This document shows, in pieces, positions 25,244 to 36,125 of a stretch of DNA of 64,000 nucleotides. Source of the DNA: Typha latifolia (Eukaryota > Streptophyta > Magnoliopsida > Poales > Typhaceae); contig CM034102.1 in NCBI GenBank assembly GCA_019914945.1, forward strand, positions 3,089,501 to 3,153,500, given 5' to 3'. Made by a program: the position numbers and the translations under genes. How positions within the stretch are numbered: the stretch's first letter is position 1; the number at the start of each line of letters is the position of its first letter. Below the pieces are notes generated by a model. The model did no database searches, was not told the origin of the DNA, and saw only the letters and a list, made by a program, of their open reading frames with translations.

Positions 25244-28200
25244 CTAGGTTCTGGAATTCAATGCTAACAGTATCTTCTTCCTGGGGCCCTGGCAGTACAT
25301 AAAGTTAACCATATGAGAAGAAAAAGGTGAAGAAGCTAAATGCACCATGCACAAAGTTCATGAACAGTGCAGTAAATTTACATCATAAAAAAGTACCAGG
25401 ATTGACGAGTGAGAATGAACATAAAGAGTAGGCAGATATTAAGGATAACTTGGGATTGATCAAATTAGTAGGAGAGGTGTACAACATATGAATCAAAAGT
25501 ATACTAACCATAAAGTTGCTATATGCAATATCTAGTTCAGAATGTCAACTAGTAACTTTCTGGCCTGGCCTGGCCTTTCTTGACTCTGTACCATGGGACT
25601 ACCAAGAGGGGAAAAGGTAGGTTTATACTAGAAAGCTGACAGCCTACAATCAATAGCATGTGGTGGACCAAGGAGGATATACAAAAGAAAGAGCTCTGGT
25701 AGAGATGGCTTTATAGTAGGATCCATCAGCATTGAAGAATTCAAGCAAAGTCACGGGTGTGCAAGTGAAGGACAAAAGCATAGGAAGACGAGGAGGGAGA
25801 ACAACAAGATGTCATATTGTCTGCCGACAAGCAGGAACTAGTCAAGCTCAAGGAGCAAACCAAACTCAAGCTTGGGTCGTACACAAGCTTACATCGAGCA
25901 AAGTGATAAAAATTAATGGGCTTATTTGAAGAATTCCCTAAAGAATAAGGTCACTTATTAATCTGTAATTGACAACAATCAAGCCATCTTTTGAGATGTA
26001 TGCCCCTATTGTGGAACAATTAATATATAATGTCAAACAGTATACTAATCCAACTGAACAGAAAAACTAGATCAAGCTCAAGCTCTATTCAATTTTCAAG
26101 CAATCTAACTTGGCGATCACTATCAATATCAGGTCAACTTCAAGCTGAAGACTAGCTGCACAAGGATGATTCACTCATTTAAAAGACCTAGTTAATTTTG
26201 ACCTAAGTGTGAAAATATTCATACAAAGTTCATAATTTATAATTTTATAGTATATAAATAACTTTTCATGTATATGTAGCACACAATGTCTATGACCCTT
26301 GGACTTTGTATGCTTTGAGTTTAGGGATTCCCCTTAAACTGGTTCAGTAATCAAATATTTTTTTATCTTTTCTGTATCTAATCAAGCTTACTCTTTAAAA
26401 AATTAAGAATAAAAAATGAGACTGACTAATCGAGTTCAGAGCTTAGTCTCAAATCAAACAAGGCCTTGAGCCTTCGGGAATATATATAACAACATTGCAT
26501 TTATCCCAAAATCAGAAAAATGACCAGATATACTATCTATTAAAAACTTTGTTGTCTCAACAACACTCCAAGAAAATGAAGGAACTTTCAACTTACCATT
26601 GGAATTCCTAGAGACTTTAAATCTGCATCCGTCATGTGCTTCATCGCAGCCATGTCAACCTACAAGAGATTTATTACCATTTGAAAGTCGATAAGCCAAT
26701 ATTTTCACAATGCAAAATGAGAGTATCGAGCAAACATACCTCTTCTGCCTGGAACGTTAATGTATACTTCTCCAGACCCAGAGAATTTAGTAGATGATCA
26801 ACTGACAATTCAGCCTGGATAGCTCAACAATTAAATAAAGAAAAAGACTAACAGTCAAAAGGTATGAGATGTTGGATTGATGGATTATAAGTATGGAGTT
26901 CAGCTTGGATCTCCAACCATTCTTTTGTGATTAATGAATTAATTAGCTACCATTGTCAAACAAAACGAGTGAAAAAAAATTAATATATATATATAACTAC
27001 AGAAAGGATCAGAGATTATAAGAATAATATAGTTTAGAGGACATCTACCTTTTCCTGACCCTGCTTCCTAGAGGTAGTTGGAGCAGTGACATTCTTGGTG
27101 ACTAGATTAGTAGCTTCCACAGGAGGGATTCTCTTTTCGGCAGGTTTAGCATTCTCGTGTATTGGCTTTGGTTTCAGTAATCCTGCATTTGCAGGCTGAG
27201 GGCGCATTGTGCCAGATAGCCTGTCACGAAGATCTTGCACACCTGATACCTTTCCAACTTGATAAGCCGGTTGTGAATCTTTTCTCTGGAGCTTCACTCT
27301 AAGATCCCTGATACCAACTTCAGCTTCTTCATGTAGAGTTAGAAAAGAAGAGAAAAAACATCACTTAGAAGGTTAAAGTTAACAATCATTCAGTATTATT
27401 TGCATTTTACTACATTTATACTTGAAAATTGTGGTCCTCTGCTATCTGTATAAAGCTCATGCCTCCATGTACCATCATTTTGGCGGTACCTGTAAAATGA
27501 CCTCTTAAATCAGCTATGAAATTTGAGTCAATTCATAAAACCAAACACACTCAAGGCCATTATAGAGGAATCATTCATGAACCAATTAAACCTGAAAAAC
27601 AACCTAAAATACTCGTCACTCCGGATGTTGCATTTCTCCAAGAAACCTAAGTCTACCATGATGATTTCAAGTAACATAGATTCACTAACATTCGATAATT
27701 CAACATGGCTTAACATGTGTTTGCTAAACAAATCAGCCATCAACTTCTTCCACTTTCTAATTCGATAATTTTTCACCAAAATCTGTAGTCATAAGCATGT
27801 ATAATATCCAAATTAGTTTATCTTAAAATGCTCCAGCAAATCTCTCTCACTAATAAATTATCTGTTAACATTCACCTTGAACTTATAACAAAGTATATCA
27901 ATAATCTTTTAACCAAAGTTTTCAGCCACAAGTCGTACCTACCAACTAGCAATGTAGCAACCCGCGAAGCTAAAAAGAAGAAGAAAAACACTAACCATAA
28001 CGTTGAATTTCTTCATTTAAAACTTAAACAAACAGAAAACAGAAAACAGATAAAAGAAACCTATTTGGATACGACCCAGTTGCCATAACTCCATTATGCT
28101 CTCCTATCCCCAATTTCCAGACTTAACAAGCCCTAGAGCAAGCTTTCTTGCAATCAAACGAAGTTAAATCAAGTAACGTAAATAAACAACGGAAGGATCT

Positions 28201-28336
28201 AATTGCAGATCATGAGCTCGAAACCGAACCTTTTCGCGTCGTCCGACCTCATCCGGCCGAGATCGTCGGAGATGCCACCATAAAGGCGATCTCTGATGGA
28301 TCTTTTCGCCCCAGCGACAACTTTATCAGCATACAT
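25244..28336 (-). CDS. Sterile alpha motif (SAM) domain protein
   Basis: Six exons: 28230-28336, 27422-27489, 27049-27326, 26740-26814, 26597-26659 and 25244-25288, in phase, 211 residues. The N-terminus MYADKVVAGAKRSIRDRL and the following WRHELYTDSRGP and IRDLRVKLQRK are hallmarks of a plant family with a C-terminal SAM domain. A second RDL repeat, VQDLRDRLSGTMRPQP, precedes a Pro/Lys-rich linker. The SAM domain spans about residue 153 to 208: LLNSLGLEKYTLTF, then MKHMTDADLKSLGI and PRKKILLAL. SAM domains form homo- or hetero-oligomers; no enzymatic motif is present, and a scaffold role is inference. The acceptor of exon 3 is a tandem AAGAAG, so the exon may start at 27326 or 27323, changing one residue. 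The family is recognised but no trusted symbol is known to me. Confidence 0.88.
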
Positions 28337-29548
28337 CTTGGATTCGTACCCTCGAGGTTGGGAGGGAGGTAGGGTTTCTTTATGGAAGGAGGGATAAAGT
28401 AGGAATTACGAGAAATGTTTTGGGTGTTTCTGGCATCTCAGAGTTACTCCATGGAGGTGCCAGGTGCCTTCTTCGGGTAGTTGATCCTCTGCAAGCCCGA
28501 TTGCAGAAAATTACTACAACCCGTATCTTTCTACGGTCGGCCCAACTGAAATAATTGGGCTGGGCCCAGATAAAGCTTGATCCATATAACCATCGAACTT
28601 TCTTCTTTCCTTTTTTTTTTTCTCTTTTTCCTGAACTATTTTATATAACCTATTTATTTATTTTTTGTAACACTCCAAACCTCTACTATATAAAACTCCT
28701 AAATGTCCATTATGTTATTCTCTTTGTATATATTTTATTGTAGGAATTGTTTTACTCTGACCTCATATTTTTTACAGGGAATATGAGATATTAAATGTTG
28801 AGGGGGAGTTAAAAAAATTATAAATAAGATGATCTAAATAAAAATAAGTAATAATTTAGAGGGTTAAAGGGTAGGCGACCCTTCTTTTTATCTACTATTT
28901 AACTTTCTATTCACAATCAAGTAAAGTACATTAGGAGATTCCATAGACATCATCTTTGGTATTGTTAATGACATCAAAAGAATTTAATGTCGGCAAACAT
29001 CGACTTTTATTGATTGCCTTTTATTTATTTTTATTTTTTTTGAAAAAAAAATTAGATGTCAGTTGAACAACATTAATCACATTTAATTTAATCAGGTAAG
29101 ATAGTGAGAAAGTTCCCAAAGTTGAGCTTTAGATCTTGTACGTTTAAATACTTCAAAAATAGGATAAAAAAAATATTAATTACTATCTCTATTTTGGCCC
29201 ACCATGCTCTCAGTGCCATTTTCATTAGATTAATTATGCATTAAATGGACTTTGGACTCTTACGTCTGTGTCAAGTTGTAAATATCTTTTTGGTGCAAAT
29301 GCCTCCCAATTGACAGATAATATGTTCTTCAGATGACTTGTTTAACTACATAGTTTAACTGGAGAAATGATATCTCTGTGTGAGTTATCACATCAATTGC
29401 TTAGGAATCTTATTAATATATTTATTCATCTATTCTGGTTCTACCATCAGTCAATGGTAGGATTATGGGTTCAATTTTCTACTTGAGTATCAAGATTAAT
29501 ATTTATTTAGTTTATAGCTGTGGTATATACTAGTTGCACTTATAGATA

Positions 29549-29551
<3 letters not shown>

Positions 29552-29582
<31 letters not shown>
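29552..29582. repeat. (AT)n microsatellite
   Basis: A pure AT run of about 31 bases immediately left of MITE copy B. Confidence 0.92.
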
Positions 29583-29585
<3 letters not shown>

Positions 29586-29621
29586 AAAAATTAATTAATT
29601 AAAATGCTACACTATAAGATT

Positions 29622-29984
29622 TTGTTTACTTTAGAAATAAAGTTAATTATAGAATAGTTATTCCTCTTTATTATTTTCAAAATAAAATTCTTATTTTAAA
29701 AATACCTATTATTCTGCTTATTTATATCTTAAAATAAAAATACAATAATAAAATGTGTTGATGTGGTATAAAGGAAAGAAAAGATAAATAAAATGTGTTT
29801 TATTTTTATAAAAGCATTTGATGGGATAGATATTAAGGATAAATTAGTAATTAGATTAGTGTGTAGTATAATATATAATTTTAATAAATAATATTTATAT
29901 TTTAAAATAAAATTATTATAATATTTAGCTATTATTATGATACAATGAGTTGTATTTCATAGTAAGAAAAAAAGTGAACACTGA
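29622..29984 (-). mobile_element. AT-rich MITE-like element, copy B
   Basis: The interior around 29865-29945, read on the minus strand, matches copy A at 5815-5880 (shared core TTAAATATTATAATAAT and flanking bases). The left end has TTTGTTTACTTTAGAAA and the right end, reversed, TGTTCACTTTTTTTC, an imperfect terminal inverted repeat. No clear target duplication was found. It is non-coding and lies in the RIN4/SAM-gene spacer. Confidence 0.5.
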
Positions 29985-31201
29985 GTGCTGAAGAAAGCAA
30001 CAGGAGCTACAGTGGCCCCCATCCATTATCACCCAAAACTCTCAATTATGAACCAATCCAAGGTATCCAACCATATTTGGTCCTCATGAGAGTGGCCCAC
30101 ATTGCAACTCTTCTATCAGACTAAGAGAGAACAACATTATCACATGTGCCCTTAAGACTAACACTAATCTCTTTCACACCTATGCATTCAAATTACCACA
30201 CAAAGCCATGATAATAAACAAGTTCCATAAAAGCTGGCAGTCTTCTGTAGCCATAACCATTCCATCTACCACTACCTACTCTATGAGTTTAAATTGTTTA
30301 TCTTATTACAACTAATACTCTTCTTCTTCATCTTCTTCTTCTTTTTCTTTTTTTTTAATGGTTAGTAATATAGAACAAATAGCATTTTTATATTCTTTAG
30401 TTCTATGTACTAATGCCTTTAAATTTTGGACCGCATGGTAGTTGAGGTATTAGAATATAATGTTAAAGCATGTTGCTTCTAAAAGGAGGATAATGCTGAA
30501 ACTTTTTGTCCTTAGTAGATTTTTTCTATCTCAACGTGGTATTAGAATTATTCATGTGCATTATTAAGAGTCGGATGTGATGTAATATATATTTATTTGA
30601 TATCTAACCACTTTTTAGTTTTTGAATTAACGCTTTTTAAGATTTATATGGACTGGGTAACGCATCTTGAGCTCTTGTTAAATTTTCTTCCTTTGAGTTT
30701 TGTGGTAGAAGTCGTCTCTGCTACTGCTTTAAACTCCTTGCTTGTACGTCGGAGGACATCACTTGAAGACACTGTCAACCTTTCCAGAAGTAATTTCCAA
30801 GTTTCAATGGGTTACTGTGAGAAGAAAGAACCTTCCTCTCAGGTAGCTTTTCTCTGTCCCAGTCTTAAGAGTTAAAATAGAGAGAGAAAGGGAATAGTAA
30901 CAAATACGTAGGAAGAAGCCGACGACTGACGAAGTCAAAGATGACCGGTGCCTCCGGTCAATCTCTCTCCCCTTCTTCTCTATCTTCCTTGACGTGTTGG
31001 GTATTTTTATCCGAACCCAAAGACGCGACCCTCCGCTACTTCCAAAGAGATTTCCTCCTTCTTCTTCTTCTCTATAGTACTGCCGGCCGGATCAAGGGAG
31101 GAGGCGAGAGGAAGCCGGGGGTATCAGAAAGGAGACGCATTTATCTAATTGGTGAAGGACGAAAAAAGAAGAAATCCTTTCTGAGCTATTGAAGATATAA
31201 A

Positions 31202-34200
31202 ATGGCAGTGAGTATTCTTGTTTATTAGATCATTTTGGTTGTGGGTTTTCTTTAACTTGTCAATCTATGTGCGGGAGATTGCAAAAATTGCATTTTTGGG
31301 CAGTCACGTTTTCAGAATTTATTAACTATGTGGTCGTCTTTAGTAGTTTTATGCTATCATCTTGTTTGAAGGAGATTGGTTAGAGTTTTAAGGTTCTGAC
31401 ATACGGGTATTTTGCTCTCCCTCCTACCAGGGATGCTAGCTCTAGCAGGGATTGAGTTAAAAATTTCCATGTGGGTTTCTTGTAAGATATGGACAGAAGG
31501 AATTGGAAGGGGAATTCTGAAGGTTTTCGACAATTGAGCGTCCTGTGATGTCTGTATTTTGTTTTCTGATAAAGTTCTAAGTATGAGTTTGTAAGGACTT
31601 TAGATTTTGTTTGGGGAATTGAAGAGTTTTTCAAGTTGTATCGGATGATTTTGATACCTTTTGCTGTTGAGAATAAGCAGAGAGTTTTGTTGGTATTTTC
31701 TGATATGACTTTGGTGAGATGCAATTTTTCAAAATATTGTAGTGGTCATTATGTCTGTGTTTCTCCACATGGATAGTTATGTTTGCAAGGATCTAGCTGC
31801 ATATTTTCTTAGGAGGGATGATATCAGAGCAAAGGGTGTTAAAACTTTTAAGACGTAATTTGAAGGATCTCAAAGATTTGGTTTGATAAATACATTTACT
31901 TTCTAGATGTAGATCTGGAGTTGCTTGATTTGCAAAGCAGAAGTACAATTTAAATGAATGAGAAAGGGAAAGAAGAATCCAAGTAAATAAGATTTCTTTC
32001 ATCAAATTCCAATAGATTATCTTTCTGTCAGATATTCTCATCATTCTAATAATTATTTAATGATAGTCTTTAGCGATGTGGTTCAGACCTCTCATGTTTA
32101 GAGTCTTTAGACTATTTTCCAGATCTATATATCATCTCTAAAAACAAAACACTGTCTCTAGTTGTTGTAGTTATTATGTCCACCGTCGAGGAGCTCATAG
32201 AAGACTTAGAACACCTAATCAATGTTTTTACATCATAAGTTGGTACTCAGGGAAAAAAAAACCCAAGCAGAGTTGGGCTATGGATCAGTTGTAAGTGCAA
32301 CTATAGCGCACAAGACATTCTTGAATTTGTGACTTCGATGTCTTTTTCTAGGAGTGATTTATATACTTCTGTGTCTAAAAGGTACTTTGGTTAGAGAGGG
32401 ATTGATAAATACATTGTTGTTTCTTTATTTTTCTCTTTCTTCAATTACTCTGAATACCCAATTGACACTCTGTTCCTCACAGTTCTTACTGAATGCTTTT
32501 GATGTTGCTAGAAGTAGAGATATGACTTGATTACTGAATACTTTGGTTAGAGAAGGACCTTTGACTTGATTCTTTCAAAAATCAAAACAAGGCAAAGTCC
32601 TTTTTTTTCCTCCTTTGCATGCGTGACATGATTTTGTCCTTTTTACCCGTTTCCTTTTTTTTAAAAGTAAATTAGCTTTGCAAGTTTACTGGATAAACCT
32701 TGTTATTACATCATCAAGGCTTGATAGAGTTTTGGCCATATCCATGCGAGACCGCATGATGCAAGCATGAAAAAAGTGAGTTCTTTCAAGAATAGAGAGG
32801 AGGGAGAAGGACAAATAATCTCTGAAACATAAAGGGTATGAAAATAAAAGGCTGTACCAGGATATAGTAGGATTGCAGAAGCAAGAAATATTCGATTAAT
32901 TTGCAGGAAATTTTAGGAAGATTGCTCATGACTTGGTTTACAGGTGTGAGAAATAATTCATATTGAGTCAGACAGAGTTCACATAAGATTGCTTAGTGTC
33001 TAATGAGGGAAACTAGAGATGCCAATAATAGGTGCAATGTAGTTTCTTTAACACTGCTTTGAGTTGGAAATAGACTTCACCTTGAATTCCACCTTTATAT
33101 ACATTGTTTATCAGCAAACAGTTATTGTAGAAATCTGCTCTACTTACTTTTGTCTTTTGTCTTTTGTCATTTTTGTTGATATGTAGAAGATGTTATTTTG
33201 GTGCTATTGATCAAGGCAATAAAGGTTTCACATTTCTTTCATTGGTTGTGATATCAAGTTGTTCTTCATTTGACTGCAGCAACATGCTCGTGTTCCAAAA
33301 TTCGGTAATTGGGACAGTGATCGCAATGTTCCTTACACACAGTATTTTGACAATGCACGCAAGGGTAAAACTGGAGGGAAGCTAATTAACCCAAATGATC
33401 CTATTGAAAACCCAGAAGCATTTTCTACAGATCCAGATGTCCCAATGCCGAACGATGAGCGGCGCACAAGCCGAGGAGATGACCATCATGATGTCATGTC
33501 TCGGCAGCGTTATGGAGATCGCCCAAATGCTGGTGATCAACAAAGGAAAGTAGGCAGAGCAGGTGGTGGACCTGACCGCAGTGTAGAGCATTCTCCCCTT
33601 CATCCCCACTACCAGGTGAGAGCTGCAAGTAAATCTGGAGTGTCTTCTTCTTGGGAAAGAAAGGGCCCTTCTGAAGGTAATTATGGGCTTGGTTCTGGCA
33701 CTCCAGGAAGATCCAGGATAAGGGCTGGTGGTCGAGGAGATGAAACAGTAAATACTCACCTTTTTGTCAATAAATTTGTGTTATCATATATGCTTCTCTT
33801 GCTTGAACATGCAGATGCATGATATTACTTTCTGTATTGATAGCCTGAAAGAGGATCTGCTGTGCCTAAGTTCGGCGCATGGGATGAAAAAGATCCTTCA
33901 TCAGCTGATGGATTCACCCATATATTCAATAAAGTGAGGGAGGAGAAACAGACTGGATCAGGAAAAGCTCCAAATATAACTAATGATGCAATATATGTCA
34001 ACAATTCCAGGCAAGATGACAGTTACGAGACTTCGGTAAGTGCTTCTTTACTAGTGTGCACAGTAGGAAAGAGTTAACAATATAAACTAAATGGGTTTGT
34101 GCATATCATCACCAATAACTTTTGGCCTTATTGTGTACACCTCTTTTGATATATCTGCAAATGGATTTGTACCTTTCAGTATATTTGCAAAACAACACCT

Positions 34201-34598
34201 ATCTTACTACACTATAAAAGATAAATTTTTTTTTATAAAAACTATTGTTCAGCTTAAACTTTTAGAATAATTGGTGAGTTATTATCATACTTTAGATTTA
34301 TTAATCAATTATTCTAGCTGATCGCAACCGGGTAAGCTAACCATCAAGAACAAGTATCCACTTTTAGTCTTCTTTTTCTGTTTCTTAGAATATCACCAAG
34401 ATCGCAACCCCTACTCCTTGCCTCCTTAGTAGTAATACTTTTCACAGCTCTACTATCAGAAATGATCAAAGAAAAAGGAACAAAGTTGATGCCAAATAGT
34501 TCTTCCTGAAAATTGAAATATCCAGATATTCTTCAATTCTCAAAATTATTCTATTTCCTTTGCAGAGCTGCTCATGCTTCGGTTGGTGCAGAAAGTGA
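31202..34598 (+). CDS. RIN4: RIN4, RPM1-interacting protein 4 homologue
   Basis: Four exons, 31202-31207, 33280-33747, 33844-34035 and 34566-34598, give 232 residues in phase. Exon 1 encodes only Met-Ala and is separated by a 2,072-base intron. Two NOI segments are present: residues 7-13 VPKFGNW followed by [13 protein letters not shown], and residues 165-171 VPKFGAW followed by [13 protein letters not shown]. Each VPxFGxW is the cleavage consensus of the bacterial protease effector AvrRpt2, and Thr183 in FTHIF corresponds to the phosphorylated threonine of Arabidopsis RIN4. The C-terminus [10 protein letters not shown] carries three cysteines (224, 226, 230), in the position used for palmitoyl anchoring to the plasma membrane. 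The middle is disordered and rich in Gly, Arg, Ser and Pro. In Arabidopsis RIN4 dampens basal immunity and is guarded by NLR receptors RPM1 and RPS2. The assignment is very secure; regulation in this species is not shown by the sequence. Confidence 0.95.
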
Positions 34599-35280
34599 TG
34601 GCTGTTGCTGAAGAGTGTCGGAATCATCGGGTTTGTAAATATCTTAATAAGGATATTTATGCCATGAATCTCCTTGGCGATGGGATGCTTTGCCCTGCTA
34701 TGTCTCCATTAATCTGCTGTCCTGACTGATATTTTTTATGGCTACATCCAGAATACTCGGCATTATTATTCTCTTATATTACACCTTTTGTTTGTGACCA
34801 GAATGATACAATGATCGCAAATTCTTTGATGTTTATTTTGTATTCAGTAACCTTAAAATTTGGAGTGTGCAATGTCAATGGCTGCAGCTGTTAAAAATTT
34901 ATTTCCCTTTCTGTTCTTGGCCAAGCTACTGTCAATATCTAAATGGTCTGGTCTTATGATCATCACCTTTATCTCGAGTCATATAAAGAAGCTACCAAAT
35001 TGGCTTATGAAATTAAAATTAAAATGAAGTGCTACTGCTGGTCTAGGAAATTTGCATAAGGTCAACTTTTAATTGTTGCTTATTTTCGCATGGATCCCTT
35101 TATTTATTTTAACTATAAAAAATCTCCGATATATCCATTTTAGTAGTAATCCACTAGATTTTTCATAATTTAGGAGGTCTAATATGCACTGAAAAATAAA
35201 AATTTCATGTGAAGATAAGAAGGGTCTTAATATAATTATCTCTAGAATTAACGTCACTCATTGTAATAGGATGGTCTTTA

Positions 35281-35315
<35 letters not shown>

Positions 35316-36125
35316 CCAAATCTATAGCTTTCTAATCATGGTTGACTTAGACCCTGGGGGTTGACTTTAAGATTGGCGATGGCGAGAATCGGACGGTTAA
35401 AAAGCAGCCGCATTTCCGTTACGGACGAAATGGAATTTTTTTCCCACTCATATAATATATATCATATATGCAATATGTGTTCCTCCCTCTCTCTTCTCTT
35501 CTCCTCTTTCTCCCCTCTCTCGCGCACACGCACCTTCTCTTACTCCTTCGATTGCGTTCGCTATCCATTAAAGACAAAAGGCTGCTCGGGTCTTTCCCTA
35601 TTCAATCCTTGTTCCGGTGCGTTTACTCGGTCCTTTCCCTCATCTTATGATCAAAATTTTGCATTTTTTTGGCGATCTTTTCTTCATTTTATTTGTTTTT
35701 GTTTTCCCGCTTTTGTTGATTTCGGTTTTTGTTGATTTCGGTTTGTAAATAATGTGTCTTCTTTACTGGAGAGGAATTGGACTCTTTTAGTGGTAATCTC
35801 TGACGTTTCTATTGTCTATTGTTATTTTTTTTCCCTCCTCTGATCCTTCTTCTGAGAAAGAAAAAGGTAATTTATTCATGGGAATTGTTTTAGTGAGACT
35901 TTTGATTCGGTTATCTGTTATCTGATCCCGTAGATTGTGGTAAATGCTGAAGAATATTGAATCTTTAACGCTAATTGGGAAGGAAAGAATTGCAACTCGT
36001 GTTCGTTCTTGTTGCTACAGTTGTGGAGTTGAGTAAAGGCAAATTAGGGTTGAATATATCATGAGCACACTTGGGGGAGTGAGAGAATAATCAGAGGCAC
36101 GCCAGGGGAAGATTGTGAGTTAAAG
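34599..36125. other. RIN4 3' region and promoter/leader of the RNF4-type ligase gene
   Basis: RIN4 3' UTR probably occupies the first few hundred bases. An AT run sits at 35282-35312. A CT-rich block at 35480-35545 likely marks the start region of the next gene, whose leader may be spliced before the ATG at 36126. Frames at 35361-35735 are low-complexity leader sequence. Confidence 0.45.
35282..35312. repeat. (AT)n microsatellite
   Basis: A pure AT run of about 31 bases, upstream of the RNF4-type gene leader. Confidence 0.92.

Larger units (their letters stand above)
28337..31201. other. Divergent promoter region between the SAM gene and RIN4
   Basis: The 2.9-kb spacer holds the likely SAM-gene leader at 28337-28500, a TA microsatellite at 29552-29582, a MITE copy at 29622-29984, and the RIN4 leader at roughly 30880-31201, whose first coding exon is only six bases long. 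Open frames at 30597-30875 and 30941-31192 lie in the leader and show no domain. Confidence 0.5.

Noticed and set aside
33382..33759. 125-codon minus-strand frame opposite RIN4
   Set aside because: It is an antisense shadow of RIN4 exon 2 and lacks any recognised domain.
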